This document shows, one piece after another, positions 1 through 8,959 of a stretch of DNA of 38,726 bases (position 1 is its first letter; every line of letters starts with the position of its first letter). The translations under genes were made by a program, and so were the position numbers. Origin of the DNA: a virus; the IMG/VR virus record IMGVR_UViG_3300037247_000447, positions 1 through 38,726 of that record. The stretch is one strand, 5' to 3'. The notes under the pieces are model-generated. The model did not search any database. It saw only the letters and a list, made by a program, of their open reading frames with translations, and was not told where the DNA came from.

Positions 1-834
1 AGGCGCTTCCTGCACCCACTCAGCCTCATCTGCTGAGTAAAGCTGATAAGCAACCACGCCATCGGCAAGGTTGTTGATCAGGAACTGCTCTGCAAAGGTC
101 GGCTTGATTTGGCGTACCAGAATCACGGCCTCCCTGTGGAGGAGCGCACAGTTGGTCTGCCCAACTGCCGGCGCCGTCAACAGATTGCTAACATAGGCCG
201 GGTAGTTGTACAGCGGTGGCAAGGTTGCGGTCTCCATAACGGACGACGCACTCACGAAGTCCTTGCTCGTAAACTTGTTGATTCCGAACAGTGCTGACTC
301 GGCTGATGGACCGAAAATCCAGGAAGCGTCCTGGTAGACGCCCGCCTCAGCTAGATACTGCCGAGAGCGCCGAATGACAGCATCGTCAGGGTCAGCACCC
401 AATGAGCCAGTGATCTGCGAGAAACTGCCGAACAGGCCGGCGACACTTACCTCAACACCCCGCATTAGGGCATAGCCAAGACCGTGAGCAATCCGCTGAC
501 GCTCATCATACTTGGACTGAGCCGCAACAACGGCGTTAAGCAGGGCAGCCGCATACTGGAACGTACTAATGGTGACGTCCTGATAGTTCGTGTCAGCAGC
601 GTGTGCCTGGAACACGACAGTGTTGCTGATACCCTCACTCTTCGTCTGGGTGTTGTAGTTGGCACGCTGCGGGATGCGCAGAACGCGCCCAATGGTCAAC
701 TCGTCCTCATAAGACGTGTTAACCAGCTTACTCAAGACCTCCGCATACTCAATCGCATCGCGCGTGTCATCTGCCCAGATAGTGGGCAAGAAGTTAGCGT
801 GCGTAGTGGAGGTCATCTCAAGAGTTGTGACCAT
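1..834 (-). CDS. Major capsid protein, C-terminus cut by window edge
   Basis: I translated this strand directly: an open frame starts at ATG 834 and runs 278 codons without a stop to the left edge, so the gene is partial. The product begins MVTTLEMTSTTHANFLPTIW and continues with LVNTSYEDEL, RVLRIPQRANYNTQTKS and a GYALMRGVEVSVAGLF helix. This is the layout of the N-arm, E-loop region and spine helix of HK97-fold coat proteins of the kind whose N-terminus reads FLPxIWAD...LVN.dYE...G..V.IP. It lies directly after the scaffold gene in transcription order, as capsid genes usually do. A GAGGT ribosome-binding site sits about 9 bases upstream. The family call is from memory of conserved positions; the fold class is likely, the exact subfamily is not settled. 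Confidence 0.85.
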   Translation of the reverse strand, partial: MVTTLEMTSTTHANFLPTIWADDTRDAIEYAEVLSKLVNTSYEDELTIGRVLRIPQRANYNTQTKSEGISNTVVFQAHAADTNYQDVTISTFQYAAALLNAVVAAQSKYDERQRIAHGLGYALMRGVEVSVAGLFGSFSQITGSLGADPDDAVIRRSRQYLAEAGVYQDASWIFGPSAESALFGINKFTSKDFVSASSVMETATLPPLYNYPAYVSNLLTAPAVGQTNCALLHREAVILVRQIKPTFAEQFLINNLADGVVAYQLYSADEAEWVQEAP

Positions 835-851
835 ATCGTTCTACCTCGTTC

Positions 852-872
852 TCCGCGAGCACAGATCGCGGA
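852..872 (-). other. Perfect GC-rich hairpin between scaffold and capsid genes
   Basis: A 7-bp perfect inverted repeat (TCCGCGA / TCGCGGA, loop of 7) fills most of the gap between the scaffold stop (873-875) and the capsid start codon (834). No T-run follows it, so it is not a standard intrinsic terminator. It could stabilise or process the capsid message and so raise capsid over scaffold output; that role is inference. Confidence 0.5.
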
Positions 873-1883
873 CTAAGCTCTTCCTCCACTTGTGCGAGCC
901 GTCGCCCAGCGGTTTACGTAGTCCTGAATCTGTTCTGGCGTACCGTCCTTCTTGATCGTACGGTAGCCGTCTTCAGAGAAATCCGTAACCACCGACTGTG
1001 GCTCCGACTTGGGAGTGCGGGGTGGCGTCTTGCCAGCCTCGATCTTCGCCCTCGCTGCCGCGACCGCGTTCGTATCCGCGATCTTTCCCTTAACAGCAGA
1101 CCGGCTTGCGAGGCGGCTACGCTCTTCCGCAGCCCCATGTTCCATCGCGCGGCGAGCTACAAAATCAAGAAGCTGCGTCATCCACGTGGAATCCGCGCGG
1201 GTGTACTGCTGCTGATCACCACGCATCCGATTGATAGTCGTGGTGATCCCCTGTAGCTCCTCTACGTGCTCGTCAGACAATTCCGGCAAGACTTCCCCAA
1301 AGACGTGATCAAACCCATCCTGCGTTGCCGTCTCGAGTACGTGGCGCTCGTACATTGCCGTAGCTGAGCCGTACTGCTCAAGCGAGGCCACCATCTCCTT
1401 GGGGTCGAGGACACTAGCATTGACCGGCTCGTCGCCTCCGGCCTTGTCTAGCTCCCCACGTGCCGCGTTGGCGAGCCGCTGAATGTTCTCAGCAGCACTC
1501 CGTCCCTGGTTGACAAATTGGTCCGCACGAGTCTGTGTTGAGGCGACGGACTGATGCTCACGCACCTGACGGCCCACTTCGTCCTTAACCTGCTGGGTCA
1601 CGCTACGCGAAAGGGTCTTAGTCTTCCGCAAGCGGTCGTCATAGGCTTCGGCAAGCGCCTCAAGCGTCTCGTCGTCTAGCTCGTCGGATGGTTCCTCTTC
1701 GTCAGCAGGAGCATCTTCAGGGGCCTCATCTGGGGCGGCATCCGTCGCGGCTTTAGGCTCCTCCGGTGTAGCCTCAGCAGCCGGAACATCTTCCGGGCCT
1801 GGAGTATCGGTGCCCTGAGCGGGCTCCTCCTTAGTCGGGGTGTCAACCATGGTGTCGACGGTTTCTTCAGTTGTAGTAGCCAT
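873..1883 (-). CDS. Capsid scaffold / assembly protein
   Basis: The 336-residue product has a long, very acidic, Pro/Ala/Glu-rich N-terminal half (about residues 1-80), then a mostly helical, highly charged middle with coiled-coil character (about 80-260) and a basic C-terminus ending SGGRA. It has no cysteines or membrane segments. Composition and position immediately upstream of the major capsid gene fit an internal scaffolding protein that directs procapsid assembly and is then lost; scaffolds are poorly conserved, so the call rests on context and composition. ATG at 1883 is preceded by AAAGGAGCC at good spacing, and an extended -10 promoter lies just upstream, giving scaffold and capsid their own transcript start. 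Confidence 0.75.
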   Translation of the reverse strand: MATTTEETVDTMVDTPTKEEPAQGTDTPGPEDVPAAEATPEEPKAATDAAPDEAPEDAPADEEEPSDELDDETLEALAEAYDDRLRKTKTLSRSVTQQVKDEVGRQVREHQSVASTQTRADQFVNQGRSAAENIQRLANAARGELDKAGGDEPVNASVLDPKEMVASLEQYGSATAMYERHVLETATQDGFDHVFGEVLPELSDEHVEELQGITTTINRMRGDQQQYTRADSTWMTQLLDFVARRAMEHGAAEERSRLASRSAVKGKIADTNAVAAARAKIEAGKTPPRTPKSEPQSVVTDFSEDGYRTIKKDGTPEQIQDYVNRWATARTSGGRA

Positions 1884-1897
1884 AAGGCTCCTTTCTT

Positions 1898-1926
1898 AGT
1901 GTACCACAATCTTACCCTTACGTAAA
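1898..1926 (-). promoter_or_regulatory. Promoter for scaffold-capsid transcript
   Basis: On the minus strand TTTACG (1921-1926) is followed after exactly 17 bp by TACACT (1898-1903), with TGG just before the -10. The start of transcription would fall about 10 bases before the scaffold ribosome-binding site. The -35 lies inside a 22-bp palindrome (1911-1932), so this promoter could be controlled by a protein binding there. Confidence 0.55.
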
Positions 1927-1932
1927 GGTGAG
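1911..1932. promoter_or_regulatory. Operator-like palindrome over the scaffold promoter
   Basis: Imperfect 22-bp palindrome centred on TTACGTAA, half-site CTyACCyTTAC. It matches the palindrome at 17764-17785 at 19 of 22 positions by my count and overlaps the -35 box of the scaffold promoter. Repetition in non-coding control regions argues for a bound regulator, but no regulator gene is identified. Confidence 0.5.
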
Positions 1933-1944
1933 ATGCGTATGTGT

Positions 1945-4900
1945 CTATCTGATCCTGAACGTTGGTTCAGTCAGCCCCACGTCACTAGCGGCAAGTTCTC
2001 GATAGCCCCACCTGTCCAATACGGGGAGCAGATCAATATGTGCAGCATACCAGTCCTGATTAAGTAGTGCCTTAACCCGTCGGTACTCCTTCAGGTCGGG
2101 GTCCTGGTCTACGATGAAGTCACGTTCATATGGAGGCAGGCCACGAGCCTGAACAACGAGCTGCTCCTCATACTCACGTCGGGTAGCGGGTAGCGGCAGA
2201 GCGCCTACACGTACGCGACCCTCACGCGTCTCCGCCACGATCATTTCCCACGCCCGCTCGCCAATGTCCCAGTAGCCCGCCTCACGTAGAGTCTTCTTGT
2301 CTCTGCGAAGGTCAGTATATACAGGGACCTCCTTGAACGGTAGCCCAAGCTGGCGCTCAATTGCGTCCGCCCGATCCGTCCCAACTTCCGCATAGAACCG
2401 CTCGATCTCCTCAAACATATCTTCCCGTTCTCGAGGGTCGGAATCTGCTTCGGGATAGCGGTCGAAGATATCGAAGAACGTATTCAGGTCATCCCACACA
2501 GGCCCCGCCCGCTCACGTGTCTCAAGACCGAGCTGCTCCCGCTCTTCCTCCAAGACGCTGCGTAGACCGCGCAAACGGAGGAACGCAGAATCAACCGCAT
2601 CACGGAAGCCCTTTCCGTTTTCCGTACGGCGGAACACGTCAGCCGCCTGCGTGATACCCTCTACCGCCTGCTCACGACCGACGCGGCCTAGCTCACCTAT
2701 AAATGCCCGCTGGCCCCGTTCACTAATACCTGCCACCGTTTCACCCGTCGCCTCCATTAGCTCACGGAATAGTTCGGGATTCAGGTCTTCTAGCTTAGCG
2801 CGATCCTCAGGAAGAAGATCACCAATCCCGTCCGGTAGATCGTCGTAGTCTGCCGGATTGAACATACCCGTCATAAAACCTTCATGGATCATCTCCTTTG
2901 TACGAACGCTGGGCGACGTGTAGGACACGATGCCGATCCCCGTGAAGGACAGGAGGCTTGGGAGCACATGCCAGACACCGCCTTCACGTACAGCTTCCTC
3001 AATGTCCTGGAAGACAATAGGCATGAGGACATCATGCGCGATCTGTCCTGGTGAGAGGTCTTCCCCAATAAATGTCTTTCCAGTCGTCGCTGACCACACC
3101 ACACCAGCGGCCGGTGAGAGCTTAGATCGAATCAGATTCAACGCTGCCGTGCCGACTTCGATGTCTTGGATGTCGCCCAGCGCAGTTTTCCGCTGGCCCG
3201 TCGCTATCTGTACCGCTGTGCGGAACAGGGGTAGCGCACCTGACGTGATGTCCACACGGAGAGGGCCGGCCTTGATCTTGCCCCAGTCGGTGGATCGGGG
3301 GTCCCACTCAACCCGTATGGGGACCATGCCCGTTTCCTGCTCTATCTTCCACCCCGCAAGGCCGACAAGTGCCAGCACGGTAGTCATCGTGCCGTAATAC
3401 TTACCAAGCTCACGAAGAATCAACTTACGAGCGGTTAGACTGATGCTCGGATCGAACGCGGGGCCGAAGCGCGTAATCTGACCAGCGACGAATCGAGGGG
3501 CGAAGAACGGTAGGTTCAGGACACGCGTGATGGGGTTCAGGGGGCCGAGAGTCCCACGTCCGGTTGCCGAGTTGACAAAGGAAGCTATAGCCTTTGCGTC
3601 AGCAGCCTCAACTCCCTCACGTAGGATGCCTACCCGTCCTGCAGCATCTGCCATACTATACGCAAGCCGATCCTCACGGGAAAGCAACTGAACAAGCATG
3701 TCCACGCTTGTGTCGCGGCGCAGACCGGATAGGAACGTGATCATCCCATCTGTTGCAGCACGCGATCCCAGCTGCCGACCAAGCACCTTCCGCAGTGTCA
3801 GCGGCACGCCCGCCTTCTCCATCATAGTCTCAGCGCCGTGATTAAGCACCCGCCCTAAGAAGGTTGCCTCGTCTCGGCCGAGGAGAACCTCCTCACCAGC
3901 AGCCATGCGCCCAGGTAGGGGCATGTACACCCCGATCTCGTCCAGATACGCGAAGTTGGGGTCCTTCATAAGCTGCGTTGCGCGGGCCTGCGCGAAGTCT
4001 TCAGAGAAGAAAGCACGGTAGTAACGTGTTGCATTAGCCCGCCACGCACGGTTCTGCGTGATCGCCATAAACCCACCCTGGCGGAGGAGCCCCGACTGGT
4101 CAAAGAGGCCCGCGAGGACATTTCGGGGGAAGTGGACTATGGACACAAGCTGATCAACAATGCTCGGCTTCCGCATCCCAATAAGGGCCGACAGGTTAAG
4201 TGCGAAGTCTCCACCGAATACCCTGTCGAGGAGGGATATCTCCCCCGGTGTAATGTCTAGCAGCTTTCCGGGGAATAGCTTGTCGGTCAGGATCGCGCGG
4301 ATGTTACCGGCCTCAAACACGAGCCCTTCGTTCCGTAGCGCATCCTGGGCCGCACGGATGAGAGTCTCCCGTTCAACGTCAGAGAAAACCTCGTCAGGAA
4401 GCTGGAACTCGCCCTTAGGCAGCTTACCACGCAGCGCAGTCCGCTCGAAGCGGAGGGCCTCTGCCCCTGTAAGGCCCTTTCTCCGGCCAGCCATGATAGC
4501 GCGCGACAGGCGTGCAGCCTGCCCCCGTCGCCCGGCCGTGATCTCCAATGCGCGGCCTGCCTGCATACGTGCGAGCTTCATTACCACGCTACGCATACGT
4601 TCGACCAATGGGCCTTGCGTATCCATCAGCTCCGCAAACGTCTCTGCTGAGGCTGCCCGTTGGGCTGCTCGCCCCGTGCGTGTGGCCTCCGCTGCAGCAC
4701 GACGCTCAACAGCCGTTCCTCGTGCACGTTCGACACGTGATGCAAGCCTCGCGCGTTGGTTCAGGGCCTTTTTGTTGCCTGCCTGTACTCGCTTGAGATC
4801 AGCAAGCGCCTCGCGGTGAGCCTTCTTCGCTTCAGTAACATCAGCTAGTCGAGCCGCACGCTGCCCACGGGGCGCATCTGCGTGAGCCTTCTCAGCACGG

Positions 4901-7086
4901 TTAACGGCATTATTTGTCCGTTGTACCCTTGTGCGGAAGGGCTTAACTTCGGTAGTGGGGAAGGCTTCAGACGGAGCCACACCACGCGCAACGGCTTCGT
5001 CGATAGCGTCAGGCGCTCCCGGCTTGCGGGGCGTCGGTACGGCAGCCTCAACAGGCGCGGCTCGTGGCGCCATAGGGGGTTCGCGCAGCGCAGTCAGATC
5101 AAACTCAAACTTGGGCGGTGCGGGTGGTACCCCTTCTTCCACCGTTCCAGGGGCCCGCCGCAGAAGGCTTCTAAGCCCACGTTCGCCCTCCGGGCTTACG
5201 GCGTCTGCTGTGAGCCTTGTAGCTCCCAGCTCATCTGCGCGTTCAACAGCGCGGTCAAGGAGTCGGTTTCCCAACCCACGACCCCGAAACGCTTCGTCGA
5301 CACGGAAGTTGACCACGTGGAGGCGGTCAGGAAACCTGGGGTCTACACGGTACTCTAGGTCACCAATCTTGGCACCCGTTTCGTCGAGCATATCATCCAT
5401 GAATCTGCCCTGCTGCTCATCGACAAGGCGAGTAGAAAACCGAGTAGTGGGAGGGGCAGCCTCCCCCACAGGCGCAGCAACTCGTGCGGGGGCGGCCTCT
5501 ACAGGGCGTACGGGCGGGGCATCAACCGGAGCCGCAGCTTCACGGAAGAACTCCAAATCGTCTAGACGGCGTTCAACCGACTGCCCCTGGGGATCAATCA
5601 ACGTAGCCCGCCTCCGCGACCAGTCAATCCGTGTCAGCCGACCAACAGACACGTCTGGTGCAGTGCGAGCAGCTGCCTGAATGTCCGTTACACCGCGTTG
5701 AATTTCCGTATTGGCACGACCAACGCGTATGGGTTCGCGTGCCGCACGCGGTGCAGGCTCTACACGTGCTATGGGCTCTACACGTGCGGGTATGACAGGT
5801 TCTACGGCCTCAGCTACCGGCCGCCTGACAGCCTCTGGCTCAAGTGGCGATCCACGCGCAAAGGCCGGATCAGCTAGAGTACGCGCCGCATCGTCAGCAA
5901 ACTGCTCGGCCGCCAGCTTCGTCCCCTGTTCGGTTCCCTCCCGTGCTGCTAACTCCAGGGCCTCCCCCGTAAGCTTCTGTAATATGGGCCGCGCCACCCG
6001 CGCCCCAGTTCTAAATACCCAGCCCAATGCCCCTGCCACTAAGGGGTCAATGATGGGTAGAGGAACAAAGTTAAAAGGGTTAAGAACTTCCGGTGCGAGG
6101 GGGACTTCACGGCCCAACTCACGAAGGGTTTCATACGATGGGTCCTCGGCAAAACGTTGAGTTGCCTCTCCACCAACGGGGCGGCCAGCAGCCACACCTG
6201 GCAGACCAACACCTACTGGGCGAACCTGTTCTGCGCCAAGCCGTAAGGCACCTGCTGTTGGCTCGCCCGCAAATCGCTCACCTGCCTCGTAGACCCTTCC
6301 AGCCTCTTCTAAGGCAACTGCTGCGCTCGGTAGCACGCCTGGAGGACGGCGGATGCCGCCCGAGGGCTCCACAGAGATAAGCTCCTCATCCTCCGTTGCA
6401 CGGTAGACCCTATTAGCCCTGTCCACCATGTCTTTCGTAATATCCCCCACTCCTGGGGGCGCACCCCGTAGCTCCATTCTGTTGAACCACAACTTGACCT
6501 CTCCCGCACGTACAGCGCCTAGCACCTGCTCATAGTCGGCTGGGCGGAGATCCTCTCTCTCAAGCCCAGCAGCCATTGTACGGAACGCGCCCTGCTGATC
6601 AGGAGACAGCTTATCCATCGCCTGACCAAAGCTATCGGCGCGGCGTGACCCTTCGTTCAGGCGCTCTTCTTCAACGACTTCATAGTAGGGCCGGTTTTGT
6701 ATTCCAGACCGGAATGCTGCAGCCTGCTTTACGTCGGCGCCAAGGTCCTCGATTCGCGGCGCAAAGTCAGATCGGATAGCCTCCATACGAACACGATTCT
6801 GCTCTTCGTCCGCTTGGCGCTTTTCCTGCTCCGCCATCTGCACCTGCTCCCGGTGAGCCTGGTAACGGCCAACCGCACCGTATGCAGCACCGCCAAGAAC
6901 CCGTGCATCTGCTGTGGCTGCGTCTGCCTCTGTGGCAGCAGCCATCGTACGAGCAAGCTGGCTCCGAAACTCAGGTGTAGGAGCTGGTTCTTGTGGAGGC
7001 GGAGCAGGAGTCGGCGTGGCAACAACCGACACCGTAGGACGCCGCCTAGACGGCCGACCACGCCCCCCTGTTATGAAGCGAAACAC
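1945..7086 (-). CDS. Very large virion-associated (ejected-type) protein with GNAT domain
   Basis: The product is 1713 residues, the largest in the window, with a GTG start 6 bases after the preceding stop. Visible parts: a basic, Pro-rich N-terminus; an Ala/Glu-rich helical region; a short beta-rich segment near residues 480-520 (GRLTRIDWSRRRATLIDP); a GNAT acetyltransferase-like domain near 550-645 with the acetyl-CoA loop RGRGLGNRLL; long coiled-coil stretches; and a hydrophobic region near 1230-1300 that ends WDPRSTDWGKIKAGPLRVD...ATGQRKT. I recognise that last pattern from very large phage proteins thought to be internal virion proteins or large polyvalent proteins. The C-terminal 450 residues are helical and charged. 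Position between portal-side genes and scaffold fits a structural protein packed in the head and delivered with the DNA. That role is inferred. Confidence 0.6.
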   Translation of the reverse strand: MFRFITGGRGRPSRRRPTVSVVATPTPAPPPQEPAPTPEFRSQLARTMAAATEADAATADARVLGGAAYGAVGRYQAHREQVQMAEQEKRQADEEQNRVRMEAIRSDFAPRIEDLGADVKQAAAFRSGIQNRPYYEVVEEERLNEGSRRADSFGQAMDKLSPDQQGAFRTMAAGLEREDLRPADYEQVLGAVRAGEVKLWFNRMELRGAPPGVGDITKDMVDRANRVYRATEDEELISVEPSGGIRRPPGVLPSAAVALEEAGRVYEAGERFAGEPTAGALRLGAEQVRPVGVGLPGVAAGRPVGGEATQRFAEDPSYETLRELGREVPLAPEVLNPFNFVPLPIIDPLVAGALGWVFRTGARVARPILQKLTGEALELAAREGTEQGTKLAAEQFADDAARTLADPAFARGSPLEPEAVRRPVAEAVEPVIPARVEPIARVEPAPRAAREPIRVGRANTEIQRGVTDIQAAARTAPDVSVGRLTRIDWSRRRATLIDPQGQSVERRLDDLEFFREAAAPVDAPPVRPVEAAPARVAAPVGEAAPPTTRFSTRLVDEQQGRFMDDMLDETGAKIGDLEYRVDPRFPDRLHVVNFRVDEAFRGRGLGNRLLDRAVERADELGATRLTADAVSPEGERGLRSLLRRAPGTVEEGVPPAPPKFEFDLTALREPPMAPRAAPVEAAVPTPRKPGAPDAIDEAVARGVAPSEAFPTTEVKPFRTRVQRTNNAVNRAEKAHADAPRGQRAARLADVTEAKKAHREALADLKRVQAGNKKALNQRARLASRVERARGTAVERRAAAEATRTGRAAQRAASAETFAELMDTQGPLVERMRSVVMKLARMQAGRALEITAGRRGQAARLSRAIMAGRRKGLTGAEALRFERTALRGKLPKGEFQLPDEVFSDVERETLIRAAQDALRNEGLVFEAGNIRAILTDKLFPGKLLDITPGEISLLDRVFGGDFALNLSALIGMRKPSIVDQLVSIVHFPRNVLAGLFDQSGLLRQGGFMAITQNRAWRANATRYYRAFFSEDFAQARATQLMKDPNFAYLDEIGVYMPLPGRMAAGEEVLLGRDEATFLGRVLNHGAETMMEKAGVPLTLRKVLGRQLGSRAATDGMITFLSGLRRDTSVDMLVQLLSREDRLAYSMADAAGRVGILREGVEAADAKAIASFVNSATGRGTLGPLNPITRVLNLPFFAPRFVAGQITRFGPAFDPSISLTARKLILRELGKYYGTMTTVLALVGLAGWKIEQETGMVPIRVEWDPRSTDWGKIKAGPLRVDITSGALPLFRTAVQIATGQRKTALGDIQDIEVGTAALNLIRSKLSPAAGVVWSATTGKTFIGEDLSPGQIAHDVLMPIVFQDIEEAVREGGVWHVLPSLLSFTGIGIVSYTSPSVRTKEMIHEGFMTGMFNPADYDDLPDGIGDLLPEDRAKLEDLNPELFRELMEATGETVAGISERGQRAFIGELGRVGREQAVEGITQAADVFRRTENGKGFRDAVDSAFLRLRGLRSVLEEEREQLGLETRERAGPVWDDLNTFFDIFDRYPEADSDPREREDMFEEIERFYAEVGTDRADAIERQLGLPFKEVPVYTDLRRDKKTLREAGYWDIGERAWEMIVAETREGRVRVGALPLPATRREYEEQLVVQARGLPPYERDFIVDQDPDLKEYRRVKALLNQDWYAAHIDLLPVLDRWGYRELAASDVGLTEPTFRIR

Positions 7087-7092
7087 TATCGA

Positions 7093-7224
7093 CTACCCTA
7101 CTTGTCGAAGGATGTTAATCTGCCGTTGGGCCTTGATCTTAGACGCGTGGGTGCCCTTCTTCTTACCCGTAGAAGTGTTCACCACGACCCATTTGTCACC
7201 GCTCTTCCGAATGCGATAAGGCAC
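7093..7224 (-). CDS. Small conserved phage protein (PYRIxKxGxKW...KGTH type)
   Basis: A 43-residue product read from GTG 7224, four bases after the preceding stop, so translation is probably coupled. It begins VPYRIRKSGDKWVVVNTSTG and ends with a Lys/Arg-rich helix (KIKAQRQINILRQ). This beta-hairpin plus KxxAxxQxxxL helix matches very short proteins found in many phage structural operons. Their function is unknown to me. The frame also stays open further upstream to 7311, but that part only overlaps the neighbouring gene. Confidence 0.7.
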   Translation of the reverse strand: MPYRIRKSGDKWVVVNTSTGKKKGTHASKIKAQRQINILRQVG

Positions 7225-7228
7225 AGCG

Positions 7229-7549
7229 TTAGCTCTTCGTCTGCGTCGAATCCTGCTTCGGAGGGGACACCTTCGGCTTGTTGAGGTCGCCTGTCCCAAA
7301 GACATCATCAAACGCGGGCTTCAGGGCCTCAAGCGCCTTCTCAATGGAATCCTTCCCCTTACCCTGACCTAGCGCCGCGATGGCCTGCGAGTCCAATGTG
7401 TGGATATGCTCCCACGCATCGTGCCGCGTAGCGTATGTGCGACCGACAGGCGAGTTGTCGCGGGTGTCCACCACCTGATACCTCGATCCCGTCTTGATCA
7501 CGTCAAGGAACATGAGCACTTCTATACCGACTGTAGGATGCAATGCCAT
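7229..7549 (-). CDS. Unknown virion-region protein
   Basis: 106 residues from ATG 7549, chosen because TAGGAGAG sits just upstream and shares bases with the stop codon of the previous gene. The product begins MALHPTVGIEVLMFLDVIK, has a short beta-rich segment (SRYQVVDTRDNSPVGRTYATR), a helix and a Lys-rich tail. I do not recognise a family. It lies in a chain of leftward genes with gaps of 4-11 bases, so it is probably a minor structural or assembly factor. Confidence 0.65.
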   Translation of the reverse strand: MALHPTVGIEVLMFLDVIKTGSRYQVVDTRDNSPVGRTYATRHDAWEHIHTLDSQAIAALGQGKGKDSIEKALEALKPAFDDVFGTGDLNKPKVSPPKQDSTQTKS

Positions 7550-7559
7550 GTAATCTCTC

Positions 7560-8504
7560 CTATGATGGTCGTGCGGCCTCAGCCGCTGCGCCGATCTGCT
7601 CTGGTAGTACGCCACGCTCCTGATAGAGGCCCAACATCTTCTGTTTGGTAACGGGGTCTGCGTGTCGCCAGAAGGCGGCCTGGATCATATTCGGATTAGG
7701 CATAAGTCCCCGCTGGAGCATACTCAGCCCCTCAGGGCTAATAAAGGGGTTGTTCTGTACCTCGTCTGCCATTCTCCGCGCAGAAGCTGCCAGTTCTGGA
7801 TGAATCTTCTCAGGAAAGTCCTCAGCCGTCGACTGCCCCATCCCAAGAAAGCGAGCAAAGTCCGCGCGCGCACCGGGAGTGGCACCAAGCATCGATCCCA
7901 CACGCATGATGTTTTCGGGAACCCCAGTTGCCTTCGCCTGCGTCTGTAGCGTCTCTAAGAACGGCTTGTCAACCGTGGGAATGCCCCCATCACCTACTTG
8001 ACCGAGAAAACGCTCAGCCGTAAAGGGGTTCGGCGTTGAGACAAGGAACGGCCCCCCGATCCCAAAGGCAGATGTGGCCATGCCTGGCGCAGCTCCGGGA
8101 GCCCCCGGCGTACCAGCCGTTGCGAGCAGCTGTTGGTTCTGCATTGCCTTCTGCAACTGCTCATCACTAATTAGCCCCGCATCCCGCTGCAGCTGTAGCG
8201 CAGCCATAATGGCAGGCGGTGCCACGCCAGGATCGGTCGGAATAAGGCCTGCCGACTGCTGCAGAAAGATGTTAGCGCCCGCCGCGAAGTCCTGCTTAGG
8301 TGGAGCAGCAGTCGTTGGAGGCTTCGTCTCCCCAGCCGTGGCTGCGGCCTGGAAAACGCCGCCGAAGGGTGAGGCCGTAGCACGTGTTCGCTTCCCTGGC
8401 CTATCCGTTGGCCGTCCGCGTGCGAACGGCGACACGTCCAGCAGAGCATTACGAACGCGGGGATTTTTGCTGCGCTTACGGGCAGCGAATGATGTGTGCG
8501 GCAT
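7560..8504 (-). CDS. Unknown Ala/Pro/Gly-rich virion-region protein
   Basis: 314 residues. The N-terminus is basic (FAARKRSKNPRVRN), the centre is low-complexity Pro/Ala/Gly (for example GTPGAPGAAPG), and the C-terminal third is helical and charged, ending in a region rich in Arg/Glu. The start ATG overlaps the upstream stop by one base (TAATG). No catalytic motif or membrane segment is seen. Composition and place in the morphogenesis operon suggest a minor head, connector or internal protein; function is not assigned. Confidence 0.7.
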   Translation of the reverse strand: MPHTSFAARKRSKNPRVRNALLDVSPFARGRPTDRPGKRTRATASPFGGVFQAAATAGETKPPTTAAPPKQDFAAGANIFLQQSAGLIPTDPGVAPPAIMAALQLQRDAGLISDEQLQKAMQNQQLLATAGTPGAPGAAPGMATSAFGIGGPFLVSTPNPFTAERFLGQVGDGGIPTVDKPFLETLQTQAKATGVPENIMRVGSMLGATPGARADFARFLGMGQSTAEDFPEKIHPELAASARRMADEVQNNPFISPEGLSMLQRGLMPNPNMIQAAFWRHADPVTKQKMLGLYQERGVLPEQIGAAAEAARPS

Positions 8505-8959
8505 TATATCACACTTGCGCGGGGCTGGGGCGCCTGCCGCTGCTGGAGAATATTCAGGTAGGCAATCTCCTTAGCCGTGTAGGGAAGGCCCGTCTGAGGG
8601 TTAATCCCAGCAGCGCCAGCATAAATGCTCAGCTCACGGAGAAGGTTAGTGGCCACATCAAAATACTCTGGCGGAGCCGGCTGCCCAACGCCGCCCGTCC
8701 GCTGGAACGCCGCCATATAGGGAGAGATCCCGCCCCCAGCTCCTGTTGCCCCCGCTGCAATGCCAGCCAGCGTGGGGCTAAACGGGTTCTGCGCCATCTG
8801 CGTGACTTGCTGCAGGAGGCTGAGCCCTACCTCCCGCCGACCGGCCTCTGCTTCCATTGCAGCCTGTTGCGCTGCCAGGTTGAGCTGGGCGATGTCAAAC
8901 CCACCTGCGACGTTGAACGCTGTGGAGTCCTGCTTGAAGAGGTCAAGAAAGGTTGCCAT
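8504..8959 (-). CDS. Unknown virion-region protein
   Basis: 151 residues, ATG 8959, overlapping its downstream neighbour by one base and its upstream neighbour by one base. The N-terminal half is an Ala/Gln/Glu-rich helix (AQLNLAAQQAAMEAEAGRREVGL), followed by a Gly-rich linker and a second helical part with PQTGLPYTAKEIAYLNILQQRQ. Not recognised. The tight overlaps show co-translation with the two flanking genes, which look similar in composition, so the three may build one sub-assembly. Confidence 0.65.
   Translation of the reverse strand: MATFLDLFKQDSTAFNVAGGFDIAQLNLAAQQAAMEAEAGRREVGLSLLQQVTQMAQNPFSPTLAGIAAGATGAGGGISPYMAAFQRTGGVGQPAPPEYFDVATNLLRELSIYAGAAGINPQTGLPYTAKEIAYLNILQQRQAPQPRASVI

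Noticed and set aside
4160-5680. Long plus-strand open frames opposite the giant virion gene
   Set aside because: Arg/Ser-rich shadow translations in a GC-rich gene with no ribosome-binding sites; the minus-strand frame is continuous for 1713 codons.
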